Below the pieces are notes generated by a model. It did not search any database. It was not told the origin of the DNA and saw only the letters and a program-made list of their open reading frames with translations. 64,000 nt of DNA from Pseudomonadota bacterium (GTDB taxonomy: Bacteria; Pseudomonadota; Gammaproteobacteria; Pseudomonadales; Oceanobacteraceae). Every line of letters begins with the position of its first letter. The stretch's first letter is position 1. The position numbers were made by a program, and so were the translations under genes. The stretch is from assembly GCA_030145845.1 (NCBI GenBank), contig JAIXHJ010000006.1, positions 168,822 through 232,821 on the forward strand. Reading direction: 5' to 3'. Shown in pieces: positions 35,139 to 44,169 of this stretch.

Positions 35139-35163
35139 TAAAAAGGCGACCCGAAGGTCGCCT
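35139..35163 (-). terminator. terminator of aceA
   Basis: AGGCGACC-TTCG-GGTCGCCT followed by TTTTATT on the minus strand, 27 bp past the aceA stop: a canonical intrinsic terminator with a stable TTCG loop. Confidence 0.9.
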
Positions 35164-35190
35164 CTCTTAAGAACAGCTAATCAATTCAAC

Positions 35191-36789
35191 TTAGATGTTG
35201 TTGAACTGGTTAGAAGTGTTCTTAGCACCACCGGCTTTCAGAGCGTTCTCACCAGCAAAGTATTCTTTGTGGTCGTCGCCCATGTCAGAGCCAGCCATGT
35301 TCTGGTGTTTAACGCATGCGATACCCTGACGGATTTCTTTACGTTGTACGCCTTCAACATAACCCAGCATCGCTGCTTCACCGAAGTACTCTTTTGCCAG
35401 GTTGTCAGTAGACAGCGCAGCAGTGTGGTAAGTCGGCAGAGTGATCAGGTGGTGGAAGATGTTCGCTTCACGTGATGCTTCAGCCTGGAAGTTCTGGATA
35501 CGCTTGTCAGCTTCCTGACACAGTTCAGAACCGTCGTAGTCAGCAGACATCAGCTTGGTACGGTCGTATGCAGAAACGTCTTTACCTTCTTTTTCCCATG
35601 CATCGAACACCTGCTGACGGAAGCTCAGGGTCCAGTTGAAGGAAGGAGAGTTGTTGTAAACCAGTTTCGCATCCGGGTGAACTTTACGTACACCGTCCAT
35701 CATGGCTTTAATTTCGTGAACAGTCGGGATTGCAGTTTCAATCCACAGCAGGTCAGCACCAGCGTTGATGGCTTCGATACAGTCGAAAACACAACGTTCC
35801 TGGCCAGTGCCCTGACGGAACTGGTACAGACCAGAAGCCAGACGCTTAGGACGAACCAGTTTGCCGTTACGGCTGATCAGTACGTCGCCTTCAGCAGTGT
35901 CTTCCGGAGCAACTTCTTCAACGTCCAGGAAGGAGTTGTAAACGTCACCCTGATCGCCAACTTCTTTAACCACAGCGATTTCTTTGGTCAGACCAGCACC
36001 TTCGGAGTCAGTACGTGCAACGATAACACCGTCGTCTACGCCCAGTTCCATGAATGCATAACGCAGAGCACGCAGTTTGGCGTGGAAGTCTGCGTGAGGT
36101 ACGGTTACTTTACCGTCCTGGTGACCACACTGCTTCTCGTCAGCAACCTGGTTTTCGATCTGCAGACAGCATGCGCCGGCTTCGATCATTTGCTTGGCCA
36201 TCAGGTAAGTCGCTTCAGCGTTACCGAAACCAGCGTCGATGTCAGCAATGATAGGTACGATGTGAGTTTCGTAGTTATCGATCTGAGCTTCGATTTCTTT
36301 TTCTTTAGCAGCGTCGCCAGCAGCGCGTGCAGCGTCCAGAGCACGGAACAGACCACCCAGTTCACGAGCATCAGCCTGACGCAGGAAGGTGTACAGTTCA
36401 CGAACCAAGTTAGCTACGGCAGTTTTCTCGTGCATGGACTGGTCAGGCAGAGGACCGAAGTCAGAACGCAGAGCAGCAACCATCCAGCCGGACAGGTACA
36501 GGTATTTACGTTCGGTAGTACCGAAGTGCTTCTTGATAGAGATCAGCTTCTGCTGACCAATGAAGCCGTGCCAGCAACCCAGAGACTGGGTGTATTTGGT
36601 TTTGTCTTTGTCGAACTCAGCCATGTCGCGACGCATGATGCCCGCGGTGTACTTAGCGATGTCCAGACCAGTTTTGAATTTGTTCTGCAGACGCATACGG
36701 GCAACAGATTCAGCCTGAATGGCAGACCAGGAATCACCTGCTTTGTCGAGTACTGCCGCTGCAGCTTTGATTTCGTCTTGGTATGACAT
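35191..36789 (-). CDS. aceA: isocitrate lyase
   Basis: The 532-residue enzyme cleaves isocitrate to glyoxylate and succinate in the glyoxylate shunt, needed for growth on acetate, fatty acids or aromatics that yield acetyl-CoA. The catalytic Cys lies in KQCGHQDGKV, the variant of KKCGH seen in the long Pseudomonas-type isocitrate lyases; DIDAGFGNAEATY supplies metal ligands and NNSPSFNW closes the active site. AAGGA precedes the ATG by 8 bp. The gene has unusually uniform, highly optimised codon use, as in strongly expressed genes. Its 3' end has been duplicated twice downstream. No malate synthase gene is in the window. Confidence 0.95.
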   Translation of the reverse strand: MSYQDEIKAAAAVLDKAGDSWSAIQAESVARMRLQNKFKTGLDIAKYTAGIMRRDMAEFDKDKTKYTQSLGCWHGFIGQQKLISIKKHFGTTERKYLYLSGWMVAALRSDFGPLPDQSMHEKTAVANLVRELYTFLRQADARELGGLFRALDAARAAGDAAKEKEIEAQIDNYETHIVPIIADIDAGFGNAEATYLMAKQMIEAGACCLQIENQVADEKQCGHQDGKVTVPHADFHAKLRALRYAFMELGVDDGVIVARTDSEGAGLTKEIAVVKEVGDQGDVYNSFLDVEEVAPEDTAEGDVLISRNGKLVRPKRLASGLYQFRQGTGQERCVFDCIEAINAGADLLWIETAIPTVHEIKAMMDGVRKVHPDAKLVYNNSPSFNWTLSFRQQVFDAWEKEGKDVSAYDRTKLMSADYDGSELCQEADKRIQNFQAEASREANIFHHLITLPTYHTAALSTDNLAKEYFGEAAMLGYVEGVQRKEIRQGIACVKHQNMAGSDMGDDHKEYFAGENALKAGGAKNTSNQFNNI

Positions 36790-36985
36790 GAGTCAATCCT
36801 TCATTTTTGGGTGGGTGACGTTGTCCTGACAGCCGCAATGGCTGCGGGCCTGACGTTGTTTGCAGGGGAATACTATTGATTTCATCCCCATAATTGAAAT
36901 CAATAACGTCTATATCTGATATTTCTCAGATGAATGTAGGAAAAATCGTTTGCCGGGCCGGCAACGCCGCCCTGCAGACCTGCCC

Positions 36986-37924
36986 TCAGGCCCCGTCAGC
37001 CGGCAGCCTGACGGTAAAGGTCGTGCCCTGCCCGGGTTCACTGTCGACCAGAATCTCACCGCCGTGATCCTGCACCGCGTTGTGAGAGATGGAAAGGCCC
37101 AGGCCGGTGCCCTTGCCCACCGGTTTGGTGGTAAAAAATGGCGTAAACAGGTACTGCATGTGCTCGGCGGCGATGCCATGGCCGTTATCGCTGACCTCAA
37201 CTTCCACCCAGCCGTCGCCGGCACGGCTGGCCACCCGGATCAGGCCATTCTCATCCACCGCCTGATTGGCATTGGCGATCAGGTTTACAAACACCTGATT
37301 GAGCTTGCCGAAGTAGCCCTGAATCTCCGGCAGCTCGCCATAACTGGTTTCCACCCGGGCGTGGTATTTGGTCTGGTTATTGAGAATATTCAATGCCGCG
37401 CGCAGACAGTCATTCACATCCACTGCGCTTTTCCTGCCGCCGTCCTGGCGGGTAAAGGATTTGAGGTCAGCAACAATCTGTTTGACCCGCTCCAGCCCTT
37501 CGATGGTTTCGAGGGCGAGGTTCTGATAATCGCTGAGCAGGTAGTCGATATCAAAGGTCATCAGACCCTGACGCCAGCCGTCGCGGACCTGCTCCAGCGT
37601 ATCGCCGCCGCTGATCTGCTGATCGGCCTGCTGCAGAAAGCGCTGAATGTCCTGCAGCCCTTCCACCAGGCTGGAGAAATTACTGCAGATAAAGCCGAGC
37701 GGATTATTGATTTCGTGTGCCACCCCCGCGGCCAGCACCCCCAGTGAGGCCATCTTCTCGGACTGCACCATAGCGCGCTGCTGCTCCTGCAGCGCACGGT
37801 TGGCTTCCTGCAGCTGCTCATTCGACAGATACAGTTCGCGTGAACGGTCTTCCAGCAGCTGCTCGGCCTGTTTACGCAGCTGCTTCTCGCGCAGATAGGC
37901 TTTTTCGTATTCGGCTCCGGTCAC
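36986..37924 (-). CDS. hnoK: H-NOX-associated histidine kinase
   Basis: The 312-residue soluble kinase starts with a long coiled coil (residues ~5-58, heptads of Leu, Glu and Arg) typical of H-NOX-associated kinases, and has no membrane segment. The phospho-accepting His70 is in AAGVAHEINNP; the N box (NLIANANQAV), G1 (DNGHGIA) and G2 (GKGTGLGLSISH) form the ATPase. In characterised systems NO-bound H-NOX inhibits autophosphorylation of this partner. The H-NOX gene ends 3 bp upstream. Its likely phosphorylation target is the receiver protein encoded at the head of the operon. The gene name is by analogy with Shewanella HnoK. Confidence 0.87.
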   Translation of the reverse strand: MTGAEYEKAYLREKQLRKQAEQLLEDRSRELYLSNEQLQEANRALQEQQRAMVQSEKMASLGVLAAGVAHEINNPLGFICSNFSSLVEGLQDIQRFLQQADQQISGGDTLEQVRDGWRQGLMTFDIDYLLSDYQNLALETIEGLERVKQIVADLKSFTRQDGGRKSAVDVNDCLRAALNILNNQTKYHARVETSYGELPEIQGYFGKLNQVFVNLIANANQAVDENGLIRVASRAGDGWVEVEVSDNGHGIAAEHMQYLFTPFFTTKPVGKGTGLGLSISHNAVQDHGGEILVDSEPGQGTTFTVRLPADGA

Positions 37925-37927
37925 GGC

Positions 37928-38467
37928 TTACCTCATCAGCGTTATCTTCAGATTGCAGTGATCCGCCCCATCGTGCATACAGGGGCTGTGCTCCATACTG
38001 ATTGCGGTTCCATAATGGCGCGCGCTGCCACTGATCAGCCCTTCTGCCAGCCGGCACATCTTACGCGGCGAGCGGTATTCCATAATCAGCTCATCCGGCC
38101 GTTCATGGCGGTAGTCAAAACTGGGTAACTGCGCATCGGGGTACAGTTTGCGTACTTCCATATGCACAATGCGGTCAACGGAAATCAGGAAATCAATCAG
38201 ATTGCCGGCGTTATCGAAAAACGCAGGAAAGCGGCGGTAGAATTCCGCCGCCATGTATTCACCGAAAGCAAACACCAGCGAGCGTTCATCGCTGCCAGTG
38301 ATGGTTACCGCTGCCGCCACCAGCGCCATAAGGTTGTCGTCCGAATAGGTCTGGGTAGAGATATAAAGACCATCCGAGCCGGCTTCTTCCAGCACGGCGT
38401 TCCAGCCTTCCAGGCCGTACTGCTCTTCCACCATATCGCGCAGGATGTCGAATACGATGCCTTTCAT
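37928..38467 (-). CDS. H-NOX haem nitric-oxide sensor
   Basis: The 179-residue protein is a stand-alone H-NOX domain. His102 (VDRIVHMEVRKLYP) is the proximal haem ligand, and Tyr131-Ser133-Arg135 form the YxSxR motif that holds the haem propionates, at the same positions as in the founding Thermoanaerobacter protein. The distal Tyr140 needed for oxygen binding is Leu here, which predicts NO selectivity. Cys138, His160, Cys163 and Cys171 match the zinc site seen in Shewanella H-NOX. It is encoded between the response regulator gene (2-bp gap) and the kinase gene (3-bp gap). Confidence 0.92.
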   Translation of the reverse strand: MKGIVFDILRDMVEEQYGLEGWNAVLEEAGSDGLYISTQTYSDDNLMALVAAAVTITGSDERSLVFAFGEYMAAEFYRRFPAFFDNAGNLIDFLISVDRIVHMEVRKLYPDAQLPSFDYRHERPDELIMEYRSPRKMCRLAEGLISGSARHYGTAISMEHSPCMHDGADHCNLKITLMR

Positions 38468-38469
38468 TT

Positions 38470-39783
38470 TCAGCCCTCACTGTCGGTGGCCGCTGGCGGA
38501 GGATCACGGTAAACATGGATCTCCAGTGGTTCATCCATCAGCTGCTCCAGATGCTGCATTTTATGAATGATGTCGTGGTCGACCCGGTGATGTTTTTTCA
38601 GCAGTACCATGCCACGCGCGCTGAACAGATCCCGCGCCAGTACCATGCCGGGCTTCAGCGCCTGGCTGCTGATGCAGGCTTCATTCTGATTCAGATGGCT
38701 GTGCTGGTAATGGCGGGCCACGCGGATAAAGGCTTCCACCACCTGCGGGTCGTAGCGTTTGCCGGTCATGGCTTCGATTTCATGCCGCGCCTGCAGCGGG
38801 TTGCATTCAACGCCGTTGAAGCGGCCGGAAATCCAGTCGCTGTAATCACGTACCACCGCCAGAATGCGACTGCCCAGTGGAATCCGTTCGCCGGCCAGCC
38901 CGTCGGGGAAGCCACTGCCATCAAAGCGTTCAAACTGATGGCGGATGTAATCGCTGGCCACAGCCAGTGCCGGCACCCCGAACAGTGCCGCCTCGGCCAG
39001 TACCGGCCACTGACGGAACTGCTGCAGTTCCTGCGCATCGTAATCGCAGTAGGGCTTGCTGAGCATGGCATCGGTGAAGCCCAGCCGCCCCAGCCCGGAC
39101 AGCATCACGGCTTTACGCAGGGCGTCGGTTTCTTCCTCGGTCATGCCCAGCAGGCTGGCCATTTCCTGCGCCATCAGGGCGTCCAGCAGGGTTGAGCGGC
39201 CACCGTTCTGATCGCGCTGGGCCGACAGACTGGAGGCCAGCGTCACCATGTGTTCGTAACTGTATCTGAGCTCCTCAGTCCGCTTACGGACTTTGGCTTC
39301 CAGTGCGCTGTTAAGGTTTTCCAGCTCAGCATTCTTGGTCGCCAGTTCTGCCGTCAGAGCGGCATTTTCCAGCTCCAGAAACCGCGCCTGCAGCAGGTCG
39401 CTGACCACCCGCCTCAATTCAAGATCATTCCAGGGCTTGTTCAGGTAACTGGAAATCTGCCCCTCATTCACCGCCTTAATAGTGGATTCGAGATCCGCGT
39501 AACCGGTCAGCAGCACCCGGCGGGTATGCGGCCATGTCTGTGCGGCCTCAGCCAGCAGCTCGGCGCCGGACATACCCGGCATGCGCATATCACTGATCAG
39601 CAGATCCACCGGCTGCTCGCGCATCACCGCCAGCGCATCCTCACCGGAGGGAGCGGTCAGAATAGCCACCGACTCCTGTCGCAGGGTGCGGGCCAGTGCC
39701 TTCAGCACATTGGCTTCATCATCCACCAGCAGAACCCGTGGGATATACCCTGTTCCGCTTTTGTCGGTTGCTTCATGCAGCAT
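38470..39783 (-). CDS. response regulator with degenerate HD-GYP domain (HnoD-like)
   Basis: The 437-residue protein has a receiver domain (DD at 21-22, phospho-acceptor Asp65, Lys in LNKPW), a coiled-coil linker (~residues 135-185) and an HD-GYP-type domain (~195-370). The HD pair is replaced (LSGLGRLG in place of LHDIGK-), the later His ligands are largely missing and GYP reads GFP, so cyclic di-GMP hydrolysis is unlikely. This matches the idea of a non-catalytic HnoD-type regulator that modulates an active phosphodiesterase. It heads the H-NOX operon; no active HnoB partner is in the window. Confidence 0.85.
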   Translation of the reverse strand: MLHEATDKSGTGYIPRVLLVDDEANVLKALARTLRQESVAILTAPSGEDALAVMREQPVDLLISDMRMPGMSGAELLAEAAQTWPHTRRVLLTGYADLESTIKAVNEGQISSYLNKPWNDLELRRVVSDLLQARFLELENAALTAELATKNAELENLNSALEAKVRKRTEELRYSYEHMVTLASSLSAQRDQNGGRSTLLDALMAQEMASLLGMTEEETDALRKAVMLSGLGRLGFTDAMLSKPYCDYDAQELQQFRQWPVLAEAALFGVPALAVASDYIRHQFERFDGSGFPDGLAGERIPLGSRILAVVRDYSDWISGRFNGVECNPLQARHEIEAMTGKRYDPQVVEAFIRVARHYQHSHLNQNEACISSQALKPGMVLARDLFSARGMVLLKKHHRVDHDIIHKMQHLEQLMDEPLEIHVYRDPPPAATDSEG

Positions 39784-40049
39784 CGCGGGCGACCTCGCTC
39801 ATTCCGGTTAAGCTCAGTCTAGACAAGCCGCCGGGCCAGTGAGGGCCGGCGGCGGCGGCTTATGGTCTTAAGTTCCAGTTCGTTATGAAGGCGCGGAATC
39901 TGTGCAGGAAAAGTTGTAAAAAGGCAGGAACAGGCGAATCAATAGTCATGATTATTCTGTCTGACCGGTGAGTGCCGCTATTGTAACCAGCCGGTGCTCA
40001 CCGGAAATTTCACTGAATTTTGTAACCGCAGCGGCTCATACACAGTGTC
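39784..40049. other. intergenic region between H-NOX operon and HI0933-family gene
   Basis: 266 bp that should hold the promoter of the H-NOX operon. A long-loop inverted repeat CCGGTGAG/CTCACCGG (39964-40000) may mark the 3' end of the flavoprotein mRNA. No ORF is seen. Confidence 0.4.
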
Positions 40050-41252
40050 TCAGACGTACGCGGCGGCAGCCACGGCACTGGACCAGGCCCACTGAAAGTT
40101 AAAGCCCCCCAGATGGCCGGTAACGTCCACCACTTCGCCGATAAAAAACAGCCCCGGATGTTGTTTCGACTCCAGAGTTTTTGACGACAACTCATCCGTA
40201 TCAACACCGCCCAGCGCCACTTCCGCCGTGCGGTAACCTTCAGTTCCGGCCGGGCGCACACGCCATTGATGCAGGCCGGCAGCCAGACTATCCATGCTGC
40301 TGCCACTGAGTTGCGCCAGGGTCACGCTTTCCTCCGCACTGCCGGCCAGCCAGTGGGCGGCGAATTTCTGCGTTGTTTTTTCCGCCAGCCAGTTCTTCAG
40401 TGACAGTTTCGGCCGCTGATGCTGACCGGCCCGCAGTTCCGCCGCCACATCGACAGCAGGCAGCAGATTGATCAGCAGTTCATCACCGGCCTGCCAGTAA
40501 GAGGAAATCTGCAGCATGGCCGGACCGCTGAGTCCGCGGTGGGTGAACAGCATGTCGTCAGTAAAGCTGCGGCCGTTACAACTGACCTCCACCGCCAGTC
40601 CGGTGCCACTCAGTGCTTCAGACAGGTGACGGTTAACATCGGTCAGGGTAAAAGGCACCAGTCCGGCGCGCGGTGTGTATACCTGCAGCCCGAACTGACG
40701 GGCGATGTCATAACCGAACCCGCTGGCCCCCAGCGTGGGAATGGATGGCCCGCCGGTGGCAATCACCAGCGACTGACAGGCACAGGTTACCTCTCCGGCC
40801 TCAAGAAGATAACGGTATAAATCATCCGTGTGCGGGCGAATATCCTGCACCTCCGTGCGCAGCCGGATTTCCACCCCGGCCTGCTCACACTCATCCAGCA
40901 GCATGGTGAGAATATCGCTGGCCTTGTTATCGCAGAACAGCTGGCCATCCTTCTTCTCGTGATAAGGAATGCCGTGCCTGTCCACCAGCGCCATAAAATC
41001 CCACTGGGTATAGCGGGTAAGTGCTGACTTACAGAAGTGCGGGTTATGGCTGAGGTAACGCTCAGCCGCCACATAGTAATTGGTAAAGTTGCAGCGGCCG
41101 CCACCGGACATCAGGATTTTCTTGCCGGCTTTATTTGCATGGTCAAGCACCAGCACCTTACGGCCCCGCCGCCCTGCCGTTGCCGCACACATTAACCCGG
41201 CCGCACCGGCGCCAATTACGATCACATCAAATTTCTGTAGCATTTCGGTCAT
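40050..41252 (-). CDS. HI0933/YhiN-family FAD-dependent oxidoreductase
   Basis: The 400-residue flavoprotein has the N-terminal FAD motif VIGAGAAGLM (about residues 11-20), the family signature KILMSGGGRCNFTN (about residues 45-58) and a C-terminal FFIGEVVDVTGHLGGFNFQWAWSSA segment typical of the HI0933 group. The cellular reaction of this widespread family is unsettled. It is transcribed divergently from the acyltransferase gene, 74 bp away. Confidence 0.85.
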   Translation of the reverse strand: MTEMLQKFDVIVIGAGAAGLMCAATAGRRGRKVLVLDHANKAGKKILMSGGGRCNFTNYYVAAERYLSHNPHFCKSALTRYTQWDFMALVDRHGIPYHEKKDGQLFCDNKASDILTMLLDECEQAGVEIRLRTEVQDIRPHTDDLYRYLLEAGEVTCACQSLVIATGGPSIPTLGASGFGYDIARQFGLQVYTPRAGLVPFTLTDVNRHLSEALSGTGLAVEVSCNGRSFTDDMLFTHRGLSGPAMLQISSYWQAGDELLINLLPAVDVAAELRAGQHQRPKLSLKNWLAEKTTQKFAAHWLAGSAEESVTLAQLSGSSMDSLAAGLHQWRVRPAGTEGYRTAEVALGGVDTDELSSKTLESKQHPGLFFIGEVVDVTGHLGGFNFQWAWSSAVAAAAYV

Positions 41253-41326
41253 ATAGTGGTCATCTGAAGCGACATTATGCCACTGAACGGCAGCGCACTA
41301 TACGAACAGAAAAGAGACCGACAACT

Positions 41327-42133
41327 ATGGAGCTGTTTGACCGTCCCGGATTACTGAAAGCCACCGGACTCAGCCCGGCACGGCTGGAGCTGCTGCTGCG
41401 CCTGCTGAAAGGGCCGGCCATGACACGGATCTACGGCCAGCTGGAACAGAAGCAGGGACTGGATATGATCGAAGAAGCCCTCGACTATCTGAGTATCCAT
41501 ATTGACTACGACGAGCAGGCCCTGCTCAGCGCGATTCCGGATGAAGGCCCGTTTGTCACGGTGTCCAACCACCCGTTCGGCTTTCTTGATGGCGTTATCC
41601 TGCTGTTGCTGATCGGCCGCAAACGTCAGGATTTCAAGGCCGTGGCCAATTTCCTGCTGAGTTACTTCGCGCCGATTGCCGATCTGTTTATCACGGTTAA
41701 CCCGTTTGAAAGCTCCGGTCCCAAAGGCATGGGCGGGATGCGCAAATCGCTGGCCCATCTGAAACAGGGCAACGGCCTCGGCCTGTTCCCGGCCGGTGAA
41801 GTATCCACCTGGTACCGGGGCCAGCGCGGCATTGCTGACCGCGAATGGTCCATGTCGAGCATCCGCATGATCCGCAAAGCGGAAGTACCGGTGATCCCGG
41901 TGTATTTCCACGGCCATAACAGCCGCAGCTTCCACATGCTGGGCAAGGTTCACCCGGCCCTGCGTACGCTGCGCATTCCGGCGGAATTCCTGAAAAAACG
42001 TAATTCCACCATTCAGCTCGGCATCGGCGAACGCATTGAGTGGCCAGTGCTGGCCCAGCTCGCTGACAACGACGCACTGCGTGAGCGTCTGCGCCACGAT
42101 ACCTACGCCCTGGCGCGCAAGTCCGGCCACTGA
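41327..42133 (+). CDS. lysophospholipid acyltransferase (PlsC-like) family protein
   Basis: The 268-residue protein has the acyltransferase HX4D motif as NHPFGFLD (about residue 80-87) and the later FPAGEVSTW block that binds glycerol-phosphate groups. It resembles the PlsC-like hemolysin/ornithine-lipid type acyltransferases. It likely acts at the inner membrane face. The start at 41327 was chosen because AAGAGA precedes it and the family match begins here; the longer frame overlaps the divergent gene. The helicase gene follows 73 bp downstream. Confidence 0.8.
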   Translation: MELFDRPGLLKATGLSPARLELLLRLLKGPAMTRIYGQLEQKQGLDMIEEALDYLSIHIDYDEQALLSAIPDEGPFVTVSNHPFGFLDGVILLLLIGRKRQDFKAVANFLLSYFAPIADLFITVNPFESSGPKGMGGMRKSLAHLKQGNGLGLFPAGEVSTWYRGQRGIADREWSMSSIRMIRKAEVPVIPVYFHGHNSRSFHMLGKVHPALRTLRIPAEFLKKRNSTIQLGIGERIEWPVLAQLADNDALRERLRHDTYALARKSGH

Positions 42134-42206
42134 CCGTCAGCGGCCGCAGCGGACACAGGCAGAGTGCTTTATACTGCACGCCCCTGCCTGTGATTCCGGA
42201 ATAACC

Positions 42207-43550
42207 ATGACCCGCTTCAGTGCCCTCAGCCTGATCCCTGAACTGCTCGGTAACCTTGAACGTCTTGGCTACCACGAGGCTACGCCGGTACAGGAGCAGG
42301 CTGTTCCCCTGATCTTAAAAGGCCGCGACCTGATGGCCGCCGCCCAGACCGGCACCGGCAAAACCGCGGCTTTTACCCTGCCCGTGCTGCAACAGCTGCT
42401 GGCCGCTGACAGGGTCAGCAGTAACCGTGTGCGCGCCCTGATTCTGGTGCCTACCCGGGAACTGGCCGAACAGGTATTGCAAGCAGTGCAGAATTACAGC
42501 CAGGGTCTGCCACTGAACAGCTACGCCATTTATGGTGGCGTCAGCATCAACCCGCAGATGATGGCGCTGCGCAAAGGCGCCGATATTCTGGTCGCCACAC
42601 CGGGACGGCTGCTCGACCTGTACCGCAATAATGCTGTGACCTTCAGCCAGCTGCAGACACTGGTACTCGACGAAGCTGACCGTATGCTCGACCTGGGCTT
42701 TGCTGATGAACTGGATGAACTCTTCTGCGCCCTGCCCCGCCGGCGCCAGACGCTGCTGTTCTCCGCCACCTTTTCCGGACGAGTAACCGACATGGCGGCT
42801 GTCATCCTGCGCGATCCAGCCAAGGTTACCATCGCCGCCGCCAACAGCGCGGCCGCTACCGTCAGCCAGTGGCTGATTCCGGTCGATAAAAAACGTAAAA
42901 ATGAACTGCTGCTGCAGCTGATCGGACAACAGGCACAACAGCAGATACTGGTTTTCGTCAAAACCCGCAACAGCGTCGATGAGCTGGAAAACCAGCTGCG
43001 CCACGCCGGTTATGAAGTGGCCGGTATTCACGGTGAAAAATCCCAGGCCATGCGCACGGCCGCCATGCAGGCATTCCGCGACCAGCAGGTGCAGATTCTG
43101 GTCGCCACCGATGTTGCCGCCCGCGGACTGGATGTGGACAGGCTGCCGCTGGTTATCAACCTCGAACTGCCGGTGAACGCTGAAGACTATGTTCACCGTA
43201 TCGGCCGCAGTGGCCGCAAAGGCAATCTCGGCGCGGCGGTGTCACTGGTCTGTGCCGATGAAGTCAATCAGCTGGCGGCGATTGAAAATCTGATTGGTCA
43301 GATTATTGAGCGGCGGGAAGAACCCGGTTTCGCACCACAGCACCGGGTGCCGCAGACCACCGCTGCCGGACAGGTGGTAAAGAAGCCGAAAAAGGAAAAA
43401 CAGAAAACCATTCCCGCCTCCGGTCAGAGCATGGGTAATGCAGCCACGCGCCAGCAACGCGGCAAAGCCGGCGGTGGTCTGCGCTTTTTTGATCACAGTG
43501 ACGATGGCGGTGGTAATAAGCCCGACAGACGGCGCCGGCGGCGGAAATAA
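42207..43550 (+). CDS. DEAD-box RNA helicase, RhlE-like
   Basis: The 447-residue protein carries the full helicase set: Q motif (ATPVQEQAVP), motif I AQTGTGKT, Ia PTREL, II DEAD, III SAT, V VATDVAARGLD and VI HRIGRSGR. The C-terminal tail is basic (KPDRRRRRRK) as in RhlE proteins, which remodel RNA during ribosome assembly, cold adaptation and mRNA decay. The start at 42207 gives a protein beginning 25 residues before the Q motif, normal for the family. Confidence 0.9.
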   Translation: MTRFSALSLIPELLGNLERLGYHEATPVQEQAVPLILKGRDLMAAAQTGTGKTAAFTLPVLQQLLAADRVSSNRVRALILVPTRELAEQVLQAVQNYSQGLPLNSYAIYGGVSINPQMMALRKGADILVATPGRLLDLYRNNAVTFSQLQTLVLDEADRMLDLGFADELDELFCALPRRRQTLLFSATFSGRVTDMAAVILRDPAKVTIAAANSAAATVSQWLIPVDKKRKNELLLQLIGQQAQQQILVFVKTRNSVDELENQLRHAGYEVAGIHGEKSQAMRTAAMQAFRDQQVQILVATDVAARGLDVDRLPLVINLELPVNAEDYVHRIGRSGRKGNLGAAVSLVCADEVNQLAAIENLIGQIIERREEPGFAPQHRVPQTTAAGQVVKKPKKEKQKTIPASGQSMGNAATRQQRGKAGGGLRFFDHSDDGGGNKPDRRRRRRK

Positions 43551-43579
43551 TCGCCCGGCACGTCTGCACCGTGCCCGGG

Positions 43580-44101
43580 TCAGATAGCCCGGCTCAGCTG
43601 CTGCAGAAAACGGCGGATGTCGGCCGGCGACCTTAAATGGTAAACCGTCTTCCCGGCCCCCGCCTCAACAACCAGCTGCCGGTAAGCCGGCGTCAGTTTT
43701 TTATGACACAGCCACAGCACTTTGTAGCTGTTCAGCGTTCCTTTCCAGAGCGGACTGTTTTCCGGCCAGCCTTCCGGATTCACAAACAGACCTTTCAACA
43801 GGCGCTTTGTCACCCATAGCGCATGAGTCAGCAGCGGCAGATCAACATAAATCAGGGTGTCGGCGGCAGCGAAACGCGCCCAGGCGGTCGGCACAGTACC
43901 AAAACCATCGATGATCCAGGCCGGCTGTTGCAGCAGGCCGGCATGGATAGTGAGATAGTCCTCATGCGGGATTTCCTCACCGCCCGGCCGGAAACGTATT
44001 TTATCCAGCGGATACAATGGCAGACCGCTGAGCGCGGCCAGCTGTTTCGCCAGCGTGGATTTACCCCCGCCGGCATTGCCGAATACTGCGACTTTTTTCA
44101 T
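43580..44101 (-). CDS. P-loop adenylate-kinase-like protein (FlaR/topology-modulation family)
   Basis: The 173-residue protein has a Walker A GNAGGGKST at residues 8-16, then PLYPLDKIRF and WIIDGFG, the pattern of the small kinase-like family once called topology modulation protein. Its substrate is unknown. GGAGG lies 5-9 bp before the ATG at 44101; the upstream extension has no family match. Convergent with the helicase gene (29-bp gap). Confidence 0.75.
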   Translation of the reverse strand: MKKVAVFGNAGGGKSTLAKQLAALSGLPLYPLDKIRFRPGGEEIPHEDYLTIHAGLLQQPAWIIDGFGTVPTAWARFAAADTLIYVDLPLLTHALWVTKRLLKGLFVNPEGWPENSPLWKGTLNSYKVLWLCHKKLTPAYRQLVVEAGAGKTVYHLRSPADIRRFLQQLSRAI

Positions 44102-44146
44102 CTTGCCTCCTGTGGCTTCAGTGAAAACCCAGAAAGCTGACAGCAA

Positions 44147-44169
44147 AAACCCGCCTCCTGGGCGGGTTT
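44147..44169 (-). terminator. second terminator downstream of rnhB
   Basis: AAACCCGCC-CAGGA-GGCGGGTTT followed by TT on the minus strand; perfect 9-bp stem. It lies just upstream of the P-loop gene and would end transcripts coming from rnhB. Confidence 0.7.

Larger units (their letters stand above)
34761..35194 (-). repeat. two 217-bp tandem copies of the aceA 3' end plus terminator
   Basis: The sequence ATGTTGTTGAACTGGT starts at 34761, 34978 and 35195 (the last inside aceA), exactly 217 bp apart each time. Each unit holds the end of the aceA coding sequence, a CACCAGCAA/TTGCTGGTG hairpin and a terminator. The first two units are close to identical over about 110 bp and share a 51-bp insertion that the genuine aceA end lacks. 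Confidence 0.85.

Noticed and set aside
34761..35194. Repeats considered as a CRISPR array
   Set aside because: The unit is 217 bp, derived from aceA coding sequence and terminators, with no short repeat-spacer pattern and no cas genes.
35677..36786. 369-codon open frame antisense to aceA
   Set aside because: It exists because the strongly biased codons of aceA avoid stops on the opposite strand; no domain and no ribosome site.
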